Below are positions 54,113 to 63,262 of a stretch of 64,000 nucleotides of DNA, piece after piece. Source of the DNA: Ferdinandcohnia sp036965165 (GTDB taxonomy: Bacteria; Bacillota; Bacilli; Bacillales; Bacillaceae_L); NCBI RefSeq assembly GCF_036965165.1, contig NZ_JBALOX010000013.1, forward strand, positions 9,111-73,110, read 5' to 3'. Each line of letters opens with the position of its first letter. Within the stretch, counting starts at the first letter, position 1. A program made the translations under genes and the position numbers. The notes below the pieces were generated by a model. That model was given only the letters and a program-made list of their open reading frames with translations. It had not been told where the DNA came from and searched no databases.

Positions 54113-55784
54113 GCCGATTCCTCCTCACCAAGCTGTGACTCTACAATTTCCCGATACACAGCATTTGACCCGAGCAGTTCCTCATGTGTCCCTATCCCGG
54201 CAATATTTCCATTATTGAGGACAATAATTCGATCAGCATCAACTACTGTACTGACTCGTTGAGCAACAATTAATACGGTTGCTTCCCTTGTTTCATCCTT
54301 CAGGGCTTTCCGTAATAATGCATCTGTTCGATAATCAAGAGCGGAAAAGCTATCATCGAAAAGATAAATATCTGCTTTCCTTACAAGTGCACGCGCGATT
54401 GAAAGTCGCTGTTTTTGTCCGCCAGACAAATTTGAGCCCCCTTGTTCAATCAGAGAATCATATCCATCTGTCATTTCAGAAATGAACTCATCCGCTTGAG
54501 CAATTCGTGCCGCATGCTTAATTTCGTCAAGGCTTGCATCTTCTTTCCCGAAACGAATATTCTCGGCCACTGTACCCGTAAAAAGCAAAGCCTTTTGTGG
54601 GACAAAACCCATCTTGGAGCGAATTTCGGCTTGTTTTACGTCTCGAATGTCAACACCATTGACACGAATTGTCCCGCTTGAAACCTCATAAAATCGAGGG
54701 ATCAAATGAATAAGGGTTGACTTACCTGATCCAGTTCCGCCAATGATTGCTGTTACTTCCCCTGGTTTTGTGGAAAAACTGATATTTGTTAATGCTGGTT
54801 CTTCCGCTCCTGGATAACTAAACGTTACATGATCAAATTCAAGCGTACCTCGTTCTTGGTTTGCCATTTTAGTCCCACTATCCTGGAAAGTTGGTTTCAT
54901 ATCAAGCACTTCATTAATCCGTTTTGCTGATACCGCCGCCCTTGGAACCATAATAAACATCATGGATGCCATAACAAGAGCAAACATAATTTGCATCACA
55001 TATTGGATAAATGCCATTAAATCCCCAATTTGCATACCACCATTGTCTATGCGCACACCGCCAAACCAAATAACAGCTACAATGGTTAAGTTCATGATTA
55101 GCATCATCACCGGCATCATAAATGCCATAACCTTGTTAACCTTTATCGAAACATCCGTTAATTCACGATTTGCCTGTTCCAATCTTTTCTTCTCTGGAAC
55201 TTCGCGATTAAACGCACGAATAACCCGAATTCCAGTTAAGTTCTCCCGTAAAACAAGGTTTAATTTATCCAATCTTTTTTGAACCAATTTAAATAATGGT
55301 ACGCCTTTATAAAGAATGAGTAAGATTGAACCAACTAAAAATGGTGTTGCACCAACAATGACAAGGGATAATTTAGCATCTTTGGACACCGCCATAATAA
55401 CCCCGCCAATCAACATAATGGGTGCGCTAACAACCATCCTAAGCATCATAATCACAACCTGCTGGACCTGTGTGATATCATTGGTTGTTCTTGTAATCAA
55501 GGATGCAGTTCCTAATTCATCAAATTCCTGCAGGGAAAACTTTTCAACATGATTAAATACCTTTCTTCGGACATCACGACCAAGCCCCATCGCTGCCTTC
55601 GAAGAATAATAACTGGCAAGGACAGAGGCGCAAGCACCAAAGGCNNAACGATAACTCCCTCATCAATTATGTCTGACATTAATGTAGGAAGGTAAAGGTC
55701 TGACATCGATTGCAGAAACACAAAGCCTAGCACTGCAACGACTAGCCATTTATAAACCGATAAGTTTTTTAATATCCTTAGCAC
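54109..55784 (-). CDS. ABC exporter half-transporter, first subunit (YfiB/YheI-like), with assembly defect
   Basis: Membrane-ATPase half-transporter of about 560-580 aa. It starts at a GTG at 55784 with AAGGAGG 9 bases upstream (inside the MarR gene end). The N-terminal DLYLPTLMSDIIDEG stretch, then NN at 55645-55646, after which the frame continues as MGLGRDVRRKVFNHVEKFS. The frame shifts across NN and about 20 expected residues are missing, so bases were lost in assembly. ATPase: Walker A GGTGSGKST, LSGGQKQRLS, Walker B FDDSFSALD, where Asp replaces the usual catalytic Glu. This suggests one degenerate ATP site. Confidence 0.87.
55645..55646. other. Unresolved bases (NN) with probable deletion
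   Basis: Two N inside the first exporter subunit; the reading frame does not continue across them and a segment of the first or second membrane helix seems missing. Confidence 0.9.
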
Positions 55785-55800
55785 TTTTAATCGCCTCCTT

Positions 55801-56268
55801 CTATTTTTGCTCCTTAATATGGTTTACAATTTGCTGATGTGTTTCCAAAAGGTTTTCATATTGTTTGTCTGTCAAGGCATCAACTACCTCCCGAAAAACC
55901 TGATGAACGCTTCCTTCTTGAAAATGTATCTTTTTGATAAATGATTCCCCTTTTTCCGTTAATGATAATAGCATTTCCCGGCGATTGTTTTCTAACTGCT
56001 TACGATCAAGTAAACCCACTTGCACTAAACCATCAACCCCTTGGCTAAGCGTACTCTTAGGCAAGAATGTTTTGTCCCCTACACTTTTTTGAGTCATTTC
56101 CTTCTTTGGGTAGATCGTTAAAAGGATTGTATATTGCGGGATAGAAATTCCATTTTCAACTGCAGTTCTTTGAAAAATGTGCATCATATTTTTTTGTACT
56201 TCATAAAATGATCGCATTAACATGACCGAACGATTGAACTCCTGACTTTTCTCATCTATTTCAATCAC
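55801..56268 (-). CDS. MarR-family transcriptional regulator
   Basis: Winged-helix regulator of 155 aa (MarR fold: helix-turn-helix about residues 60-85, wing with DRKQLENNRREMLLSLTEKG). It heads the operon with the exporter pair, 16 bp ahead of the first subunit, and probably represses it in response to a toxic ligand. The start is a GTG at 56268, uncertain because the ribosome site overlaps it. Confidence 0.87.
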   Translation of the reverse strand: MIEIDEKSQEFNRSVMLMRSFYEVQKNMMHIFQRTAVENGISIPQYTILLTIYPKKEMTQKSVGDKTFLPKSTLSQGVDGLVQVGLLDRKQLENNRREMLLSLTEKGESFIKKIHFQEGSVHQVFREVVDALTDKQYENLLETHQQIVNHIKEQK

Positions 56269-56287
56269 CTTCTTTCATTTCTGAACA

Positions 56288-56301
56288 GTTCCATTATGAA
56301 C
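56288..56301. promoter_or_regulatory. Palindrome upstream of the MarR operon
   Basis: GTTC-CATTAT-GAAC, a perfect 4+4 inverted repeat with an A/T-rich centre containing a possible minus-strand CATAAT -10, 20 bp before the MarR start. MarR operators are often such palindromes over the promoter. Weak evidence. Confidence 0.4.
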
Positions 56302-56361
56302 AATTGTGGTAGGTTTGATTTTACTCCTGCATACATTCATAGTCAAGATTTTTTAAATGAC

Positions 56362-56403
56362 AAAAAAATAGCGAGAGAAAAACATTAAGTTTTCCACCCG
56401 CTA
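56362..56403 (-). terminator. Terminator after livF
   Basis: TAGCGGGTGGAAAA (56403-56390) pairs with a segment ending in CTCTCGCTA (with G-U pairs) followed by seven T on the minus strand. Confidence 0.75.
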
Positions 56404-56433
56404 CTTTACTATTTTTTTAGAAAGCCCCCATTA

Positions 56434-57132
56434 TTAGCTGCTTAAGGCTAAATGATGATAAGCGATATCCATATTGTTCTTTAGTTCTTCTGGATTATCG
56501 TGGTAGACGACCTTCCCCTTACTTAAAATATACACATCATCTGCAATTCGTAATGCCGTTGAGATATTTTGCTCAACTAAAAGCATCGACATTCCAGATT
56601 CTTTTAATTTTAATAGAACATCCATTACTTCACCAACCATTAATGGTGACAGTCCCTCTGTCGGTTCATCAAGCAGAAGGATTTTCGGATTTCTCATCAA
56701 TGCTCTGCCAATGGATAGCATCGACTGTTCCCCACCACTAAGAGTTCCCGCATGTGATTTTTCACGTTCCTTTAAACGAGGAAAATAATGAAAAATCCTC
56801 TCTAGATTCCAATCGCCTTTTTTCGAATCCGAGAAAACGGATAGATTTTCTGTCACAGTTAGGTTCGGAAAAATTCTTCTGCCCTGTGGGACAATTCCAA
56901 TTCCCTTCTTGGCAATTTGGTGACTTTGGAGGGAGGCAATATTTTGATCTTCCAATAGGATTTCTCCCTGAACCTTTTTTACAAAGCCAATAATGGAATG
57001 CATCGTTGTTGTTTTCCCCATCCCATTTCTTCCAAGTAGGGTAACAACCTCCCCTTCCTTCACCTCGAGATTTACACCGTGAAGGATATGACTGGAACCG
57101 TAGAAACTATTAACCTCTTTTAGTTTAAGCAT
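56434..57132 (-). CDS. livF: Branched-chain/aromatic acid ABC transporter ATPase, LivF-like
   Basis: Second ATPase of a LIV-type ABC importer, 232 aa. Walker A GRNGMGKTT (about 36), signature LSGGEQSML, Walker B ILLLDEPTEGLS. I chose the ATG at 57132 with GGAGGAGG upstream over in-frame codons back to 57210 that lie inside livG. It overlaps livG by 8 bp. Last gene of the operon. Confidence 0.9.
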   Translation of the reverse strand: MLKLKEVNSFYGSSHILHGVNLEVKEGEVVTLLGRNGMGKTTTMHSIIGFVKKVQGEILLEDQNIASLQSHQIAKKGIGIVPQGRRIFPNLTVTENLSVFSDSKKGDWNLERIFHYFPRLKEREKSHAGTLSGGEQSMLSIGRALMRNPKILLLDEPTEGLSPLMVGEVMDVLLKLKESGMSMLLVEQNISTALRIADDVYILSKGKVVYHDNPEELKNNMDIAYHHLALSS

Positions 57133-57889
57133 GTGCAGCCTCCTCCCGACCCAAGTAAATTTCCTTAACCTCTTCATTTTCACGAACGGCTTCAGGTGTG
57201 CCATCCGCAATTAGTTTTCCAGTATGAAGGACAATCACTCGGTCCATGTTTCCGAACAGCACATCAATATCATGTTCAATCATACAAATGGTTACTTCTT
57301 TTGGAAGCTTATTAATCAGTGCAATAATTTGGTCGGTTTCAACCTGTGACATGCCTGCAGTCGGCTCATCTAAAAGAAGAAGTTTTGGCTTTCCGGCAAT
57401 CGCCATGACAATTTCGATTTGTCTTTGAACCCCATAAGAGAGTTCTTGTACCTTCGCATCACTGTATTGTTCAAGATTCCATTCATGTAAAAGCGCATCC
57501 GTTTCCTCATGTAGTGCACGGTAGTTTTTGATACTAACGCTTTTCCACCATTGAGAATGTTCTTTTCGCATTTTCTGTAAGACGAGAAGGATATTCTCCT
57601 TAACCGTTAATCCAAACATCAGGTTGTTTTTCTGAAAGGTACGAACGATTCCATTTTGAGTTCGTTTATAATTAGGAACCTTCGTAATATCCTTTTCAAA
57701 ATAAGTAATTGTCCCTCCGCTGGGGTTCAAGTCTCCTGCAATCATATTAAAAAAAGTTGTCTTTCCGGCACCATTGGGTCCGATTAATCCAACACGTTCA
57801 CCAACAGAAACATCTAATGTAATATCTTCAATTACCTTTAACCCACCAAAATGCTTTGATAGATGTTGAATTGAAAGAATTGTTGTCAT
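57125..57889 (-). CDS. livG: Branched-chain/aromatic acid ABC transporter ATPase, LivG-like
   Basis: First ATPase of the importer, 254 aa. Walker A GPNGAGKTT (about 38), signature LSYGVQRQIEI (the usual LIV variant), Walker B LLLDEPTAGMS and the C-terminal BCA_ABC_TP tail. The ATG at 57889 has GGGGG six bases upstream; the ATG at 57895 is too close to it. Confidence 0.91.
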   Translation of the reverse strand: MTTILSIQHLSKHFGGLKVIEDITLDVSVGERVGLIGPNGAGKTTFFNMIAGDLNPSGGTITYFEKDITKVPNYKRTQNGIVRTFQKNNLMFGLTVKENILLVLQKMRKEHSQWWKSVSIKNYRALHEETDALLHEWNLEQYSDAKVQELSYGVQRQIEIVMAIAGKPKLLLLDEPTAGMSQVETDQIIALINKLPKEVTICMIEHDIDVLFGNMDRVIVLHTGKLIADGTPEAVRENEEVKEIYLGREEAAHA

Positions 57890-57900
57890 CACCATCCCCC

Positions 57901-58914
57901 CTAACCATTTATTTTTGATTGCTGTTTTATTGGTTTTATCGATTTTTCGATATATTCTTCCTTCACAGGTTGAGGCTTTGCTTTAAATAAGCCTTGCGAT
58001 AGTTTCCCGAACAACCCGGCAATTCCAGCAGGAGCAAAGATCGTAAATAGAATGAATGCAGTACCAATGATCATCATCCAGCTTTCCGTGTAAGAGCTAA
58101 TGATTGTCTCTAACACGACAATAAATGCCGCTCCAATTACAGGACCCCAAAGCGTACCAGCACCTCCGACTAATACCATGATTAATACAGATCCGGATAC
58201 TGTCCAGTACACATCTGTCGGAGCAACGAAGCCATTGAAAAATACATAGAGTCCGCCAGCTAATCCACCTAAAGTACCAGCAATCAAAAAGCTGATATTT
58301 TTATAGAAGGTTGTGTTATACCCAATCGACTTCATTCGATCTTCATTTTCTTTAATCCCAATGAAGACATACCCTAAAGGGGAATGAAGAAGTCTGTGAA
58401 TGACGATAACGACTATAGCAAATACAACTAAAGTGAAGTAATAGATAAACACCTGATTGGAAAGGATAAAATCCCCAAATAAACTTGGAGATGGAATTCC
58501 TGATAAACCATTTGATCCACCCGTAACATCCGTCCATTGGTAGATAATCGAATAGACCATTTGCGAACATGCAAGTGTTAACATCAGAAAGTAAAATCCA
58601 TGTGCTTTCGTTGATACAAATCCAATCAAAATGGCTAAAAGAAATGCGATTACCATTCCGATTACAAGGGCTAAAAACACATTCGTAGATAGATGACTAG
58701 CGGTGAGACCTGTTGCATAGGCACCAGCACCGAAAAACGCGGCATGCCCTAGTGAAACCAACCCAGTCTGCCCAACTAGGATATTTAAGCTAATCGCGAA
58801 AATCCCAAAGATTAAAATTTCCGTAATAATGTTGACGTAATAGAGAGAGACGAAAAATGGAGCTGCGACCATCAATATAAAAAGTAAACTACCCTTAATC
58901 CCTTGTTTGCCCAT
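57901..58914 (-). CDS. livM: LIV-type ABC transporter permease, LivM-like
   Basis: Membrane subunit of 337 aa with about nine hydrophobic segments. Typical motifs NILVGQTGLVSLGHAAFFGAG and GGAGTLWGPVIGAA are present. It begins directly after the livH stop codon (TAA then ATG) with AAGGAGG inside livH. Pairs with LivH. Confidence 0.92.
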   Translation of the reverse strand: MGKQGIKGSLLFILMVAAPFFVSLYYVNIITEILIFGIFAISLNILVGQTGLVSLGHAAFFGAGAYATGLTASHLSTNVFLALVIGMVIAFLLAILIGFVSTKAHGFYFLMLTLACSQMVYSIIYQWTDVTGGSNGLSGIPSPSLFGDFILSNQVFIYYFTLVVFAIVVIVIHRLLHSPLGYVFIGIKENEDRMKSIGYNTTFYKNISFLIAGTLGGLAGGLYVFFNGFVAPTDVYWTVSGSVLIMVLVGGAGTLWGPVIGAAFIVVLETIISSYTESWMMIIGTAFILFTIFAPAGIAGLFGKLSQGLFKAKPQPVKEEYIEKSIKPIKQQSKING

Positions 58915-59778
58915 TTACGCCCTCCTTCCTATCAATCCTTGCGGACGGATAATTAATACTGCAGCCATTAATGCAAATGTAATGATTAAACTTAGTTCAG
59001 GAACATAGAAACGACTAAATGTTTCAACCATTCCCACTAAAAGGCTCGCAACAATCGTCCCTGTTACAGATCCGAGACCTCCTACAACTAGGACAACTAA
59101 TGATAGAATCAGAATGTTAAACTCCATTCCTGGAGCGACCCCTAGAATTGGTGAACCAAGCACTCCTCCTATCCCAGCTAAGAAGCTTCCAAAGAAAAAT
59201 ACAAGTGTAAAGACAAGGTGGATGTTAACGCCTAGTCCACCAACCATCTCCTTATCTGATAATCCTGCACGAATGACGGCACCCCATTTTGTTTTTTCCT
59301 GTGTATACCAAAGAGCTAACGCAATGATGATTCCAACTACAATTAAAGCAAGTCGATAAGAAGGAATCATATTTCCCATAACTTCAACAGATTGGCTTAG
59401 GAAAGTTGGGGGTGTTACGGTCATAATGTTTTTACCCCAAATAATAGAAAAGAGATCATGGAAAATGTAAGCAAGACCAAAGGTTAACAATACCTGTGAG
59501 AGATGGCCGAGCTTGTATGTAGGTCGTAGCAGGATCACTTCTAAAATCAACCCAATGATGGCAATAATAAAAGGCACAACTAAGAGAGCAACCCAAAATG
59601 GCAGCCCTGATTTTACGACGATTGAATAGCCAACATACGACCCTAATAAATAGAGGGAACCATGTGCTAAATTTAATACTCCTAAAATACCGAAAACGAG
59701 ACTTATCCCACACGTAATAATGAAAAGGAGAAACCCGTAGCTAAAAGCATTCATCAATTGCAAAACTAAAGTATCCAT
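58915..59778 (-). CDS. livH: LIV-type ABC transporter permease, LivH-like
   Basis: Membrane subunit of 287 aa with eight hydrophobic segments and the family motif GVLNLAHGSLYLLG (about residues 31-44). I chose the ATG at 59778, preceded by AGGAGGG, over an upstream in-frame start at 59805 that runs into a repeat. First permease gene; a dispersed repeat separates it from the binding-protein gene. Confidence 0.91.
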   Translation of the reverse strand: MDTLVLQLMNAFSYGFLLFIITCGISLVFGILGVLNLAHGSLYLLGSYVGYSIVVKSGLPFWVALLVVPFIIAIIGLILEVILLRPTYKLGHLSQVLLTFGLAYIFHDLFSIIWGKNIMTVTPPTFLSQSVEVMGNMIPSYRLALIVVGIIIALALWYTQEKTKWGAVIRAGLSDKEMVGGLGVNIHLVFTLVFFFGSFLAGIGGVLGSPILGVAPGMEFNILILSLVVLVVGGLGSVTGTIVASLLVGMVETFSRFYVPELSLIITFALMAAVLIIRPQGLIGRRA

Positions 59779-59794
59779 TACTACCCTCCTATTG

Positions 59795-59917
59795 GAAAAG
59801 CACAAGGCGCCCGATTATCGGCGACAATCACAAGACAAGCGCTGACAGAAGGCGCTTTTTGCCTTCAGAAGCGATTGGCTTGTGACCTCGAGCCGATGGC
59901 GCATGGAGCTAGACATT
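59795..59917. repeat. Dispersed palindromic repeat R2, copy 3
   Basis: About 120 bp between the binding-protein gene and livH. Arms GGCGCCCGATTATCGGCGAC / CTCGAGCCGATGGCGC, inner arms CACAAG/CTTGTG, apex hairpin GAAGGC/GCCTTC. It lies inside the operon and may act as a transcript-processing or pausing structure between binding protein and permeases. Confidence 0.82.
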
Positions 59918-59959
59918 GAAAACTAGGTGCAAATTTTTACTCTTTCTTCATTCTAATTT

Positions 59960-61201
59960 TTATTTTCCTGGGTCTACAACTTCTGGTACTGTGTCGATTA
60001 CTTTGTTTTCCGTTTTGTCACCATCGAGATACGTTTCAACGATATAAAGGTTTTGAATGATTTGATGTGTCTCCTGGTCAAACTTGATTGGACCTCTTGG
60101 GCTATTAAGCTCAACCTTTGAGATTTCCTCTACTAGTTTATCAGGGTCTGAAACATCACCCTTTAACGCTTCAATTGCTTTTGCCATAATTGCTGCTGCA
60201 TCATAACCTTCTGCAGATTCGATACTTGGTCTAGCATTGAACTTCGCTTCATACGCTTCAACGAACTTTTTATTTTCAGGAGTGTCTAAGCTGTAATCCC
60301 AGAAGATTGAAGCAATGATTCCTTCAGGAGCTTTTCCTTGCTGTGGTCGAGTGTCTTCAGCTGTAAGCCAGCCGGAACCAATTAAAGGAATCTTTCCTTT
60401 TAATCCGTATTGCTCGTATTGTTGAACAAAGCGGATTGCATCTGTACCAGCAAAGAATGCATAGATACCATCAATGTCATCGCGATTCATTTTTGCTAGG
60501 TAAGAAGAGTAATCATTATTTCCAAGTGGGGCAAATACTTCTTCCACAATTTCTCCGCCTGCTGCCGTATAAGCATCTTTAAATGCTGCCGTAGCCTCGT
60601 GTCCAAAGGCATAGTCAGCGGCAGTTAAATAGATTTTTGCTCCAATATTGTCATATGCCCATTGGCCCATTGAGTGCCCAATTTGGTAGGATGAGAAGGA
60701 CGAACGCCAGATATAATCACTGCGCTTTGATCTTGTTAAATCATTTCCACCAGCATGTGATACAAGGAATGGTAACTTATTCTTATCAACCTCGTCACGA
60801 ATTGCATATGCTACCGCAGTACTGATCGGCCCCGTTAAAATATCAACTTTATCCTGCTCCATTAATTTACGAAGCTTACGTAATGATACTTGAGGGTCTG
60901 CCTCTGTATCTTCATGCACAATTTCAATCTTCTTTCCCGCAACTTCCCAACCTATTTCTTCAAAATAGAGTTCCATTCCATTCTTAACATTTTGACCAAG
61001 TGATGCGTATACACCTGTTGCTGGTAATAGAGCCCCAATTTTAATTGGTTCGTCACTTACAGTATCGGTAGTAGCCGGTTCTTCAGTTTCTTCCTTTTTA
61101 TTATTGTCTTTAGTAGTTGTACTGATTGCTCCTGAGCTACATGCCGAAAGTAATAGAACAAATGCCAACATGATCAACCAATTTTTCTTTACTAGTTTCA
61201 T
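59960..61201 (-). CDS. LIV-type ABC transporter substrate-binding lipoprotein
   Basis: Receptor of 413 aa (Peripla_BP_6 fold) with lipobox LSAC (about residue 21), a Thr/Glu-rich linker and then IKIGALLPATGVYASLGQ. It captures the substrate for LivHMGF. Sitting beside a benzoate-CoA-ligase-like gene, an aromatic acid is more likely than leucine; this is inference from context. First gene of the transporter transcript, 77 bp after the ligase stop. Confidence 0.9.
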   Translation of the reverse strand: MKLVKKNWLIMLAFVLLLSACSSGAISTTTKDNNKKEETEEPATTDTVSDEPIKIGALLPATGVYASLGQNVKNGMELYFEEIGWEVAGKKIEIVHEDTEADPQVSLRKLRKLMEQDKVDILTGPISTAVAYAIRDEVDKNKLPFLVSHAGGNDLTRSKRSDYIWRSSFSSYQIGHSMGQWAYDNIGAKIYLTAADYAFGHEATAAFKDAYTAAGGEIVEEVFAPLGNNDYSSYLAKMNRDDIDGIYAFFAGTDAIRFVQQYEQYGLKGKIPLIGSGWLTAEDTRPQQGKAPEGIIASIFWDYSLDTPENKKFVEAYEAKFNARPSIESAEGYDAAAIMAKAIEALKGDVSDPDKLVEEISKVELNSPRGPIKFDQETHQIIQNLYIVETYLDGDKTENKVIDTVPEVVDPGK

Positions 61202-61278
61202 GGTAAACCTCCCCTATTTTATAAACATGCTCAAAATATATTGCATTAATTAATCTTCCTCGTATTCTAAACATTTCT

Positions 61279-62853
61279 TTACTGCCTTAATTTAAAACGT
61301 TGCATCTTACCTGAAGCCGTTTTTGGGATTTCATCCATAAACTCTATGATTCTCGGATACTTATAAGGTGCTAGGTTTGCTTTTACATAGGCTTTTAATT
61401 CCGCCTTCAATTCTTCTGAGGGGGAAACCTCTTCTTTTAGAACAACGCAAGCCTTTGGAAGATCTAGACTATCCTCTGTCTTCACTCCGATTACCGCTAC
61501 TTCTAGTACGGAATCGTGCTTGAGTAATGTTGCTTCTACTTCAACTGGAGATACCCAGATTCCGCCCACCTTCAGCATGTCATCAGAGCGACCTGAATAC
61601 CAAAAATAGCCTTGTTCATCCTTATAATATTTATCACCTGTGTACATCCACTCACCATGGAACTTCTTCTGATTTTCTGCAATATTCGCCCAATATCCAC
61701 CTGTTAGACTTTCACCTTTGATAACTAGATCTCCAACTTCATTTGGTCCAACTTCCCCGCCCTCGTCATTTACAATTTTCGCTCCATAACCAGGTACAGG
61801 CTTACCAGTACTACCGGGGCGAATGTCGCCAACTCGATTTGAAATAAAAATATGTAGGGCCTCTGTTAACCCAATTCCATCTAAAATATCAAGATTAAAG
61901 AGTTGCTTCCATTTATTCACAAATGTATCAGGGAGTGCTTCACCGGCAGATACGCAAACTCTTACTGAAGATAGGTCGGGAATTTTCCCTGTTCGCTCAA
62001 CATAGTTAATCAAACTACCATAAAGCGTTGGAACCCCAAAAAAGATCGTTGGTTTTGTTGCTTCAAGTGTTTCAAACACTTTATCAGGTGTAGGACGATC
62101 CTTTAAAAGAACGGTTGTACCTCCAGCTCCCAATGGGAAATACATCCCATTTCCAAGTCCATACGCAAAGAAAAGCTTAGAAGCGGAAAAGGTAATATCA
62201 TTTTCATTCATCCCTAAAACTTGCTTAGCATATGTGTTCAGCGCTGCTTCCATGCTTCGTTGGTGGTGAATAACACCTTTTGGATTTCCGGTACTACCCG
62301 AACTATATAACCAAAATGCCGGGTCATCCTTCACTGTTAAAAATGAATTAAGCTCTGTTGACTCATGATTAATAAGCTCATGGAAATCAATTTCGTTTGT
62401 ATCTACGGATGTGTTTTCTGTTATGACGATAACATGTTGAAGAAAGACAAATCGGTCTCTATTTGCCTTTAAATTGCTCCAAAGATCCTCGTGAATAACA
62501 AGCACCTTTGAACGACTGTGGTTTAATAGATATTCATAATCCTGAGGCTGTAACATCGTGTTAGTTGGAATTGGAAGTGCTCCAATTTTTACCGCACCGA
62601 AAAAGGCTACGATATTCTCTGCAGTATCATGCATAACCATTAGCATGCGGTTTTCATTTTCAACACCCAATCCCTTGAGAGCGTTTCCAAATTGATTGAC
62701 ACGATTAAGAAGCTCTTGGTAGGTGACCTGCTCGTCCCCACTTACAATCGCTACCTTTTCTCCTCGTCCGTTTCGTACATTTTCTTCTATAAATCTATCG
62801 GCTGCATTGTACTTCGTTGCGATTCCATTTAAATCCGAAGCTATTTTTATCAC
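61279..62853 (-). CDS. Acyl-CoA synthetase, benzoate-CoA-ligase family
   Basis: AMP-forming ligase of 524 aa that activates an aromatic or similar acid to its CoA thioester. AMP motif YSSGSTGNPKG (about residues 178-188), LTEALHIFIS (A5-type), YTGDKYY (A7), and the C-terminal catalytic Lys in PKTASGKMQR (about 513). The substrate-pocket pattern FFAYGLGNGMYFPL is typical of benzoate-CoA ligases; 2- or 4-substituted benzoates cannot be ruled out. A copy of R1 lies in its leader. It is in one line with the enoyl-CoA hydratase upstream and the ABC importer downstream. Confidence 0.87.
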   Translation of the reverse strand: MIKIASDLNGIATKYNAADRFIEENVRNGRGEKVAIVSGDEQVTYQELLNRVNQFGNALKGLGVENENRMLMVMHDTAENIVAFFGAVKIGALPIPTNTMLQPQDYEYLLNHSRSKVLVIHEDLWSNLKANRDRFVFLQHVIVITENTSVDTNEIDFHELINHESTELNSFLTVKDDPAFWLYSSGSTGNPKGVIHHQRSMEAALNTYAKQVLGMNENDITFSASKLFFAYGLGNGMYFPLGAGGTTVLLKDRPTPDKVFETLEATKPTIFFGVPTLYGSLINYVERTGKIPDLSSVRVCVSAGEALPDTFVNKWKQLFNLDILDGIGLTEALHIFISNRVGDIRPGSTGKPVPGYGAKIVNDEGGEVGPNEVGDLVIKGESLTGGYWANIAENQKKFHGEWMYTGDKYYKDEQGYFWYSGRSDDMLKVGGIWVSPVEVEATLLKHDSVLEVAVIGVKTEDSLDLPKACVVLKEEVSPSEELKAELKAYVKANLAPYKYPRIIEFMDEIPKTASGKMQRFKLRQ

Positions 62854-62886
62854 ATTCTTCCTCCTTGCCTATCTTATGGATAGATA

Positions 62887-63130
62887 AAATGCGCCTTAGC
62901 GTATTTGCGCCCAGATTTTTTAGGCCCACACGATGTGGGTCACAAAGACGTTGCCACAGGATGTGGCGTTCTTAGTCTTTGATCTTAAGCTCGAAAAATT
63001 TCCTTTGAAAATCTGTGGCATCCGCCGGAGGCTAAACTTTATTCAGCCGGAGTATACATCGCTACCATGTTGTAGACCGATAAAGATTCGCAACCCACAA
63101 ATAAAGATAATGAACTCTGCTGAATAAAGT
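62887..63130. repeat. Dispersed repeat R1, copy 3, upstream of the CoA-ligase gene
   Basis: R1 of 244 bp starting 34 bp upstream of the ligase start codon. It has the hairpin module at about 62921-62987 (CAAAGAC 62943-62949 with GTCTTTG 62975-62981, enclosing GCCAC/GTGGC), but here placed after the first T-run, splitting the CGAGC hairpin of copy 1. A perfect 12-bp inverted repeat ACTTTATTCAGC (63036-63047) / GCTGAATAAAGT (63119-63130) ends it, beside the U-run of the preceding terminator. Confidence 0.88.
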
Positions 63131-63175
63131 AAAAAATTTGGATAGTGGAGGTAGATGTATGTTTACCTCCACTAT
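63131..63175 (-). terminator. Terminator after the enoyl-CoA hydratase gene
   Basis: A perfect 12-bp stem ATAGTGGAGGTA (63142-63153) with TACCTCCACTAT (63164-63175), followed on the minus strand by CCAAA and six T (63136-63131). Confidence 0.8.
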
Positions 63176-63262
63176 TTTCGGAGTCATTCGTAGATAGTAT
63201 TTGATATTAGCACTGTATTAATAGTGTTAATTAGCCGTAAAAAATGTATGAAAATGATTGGT

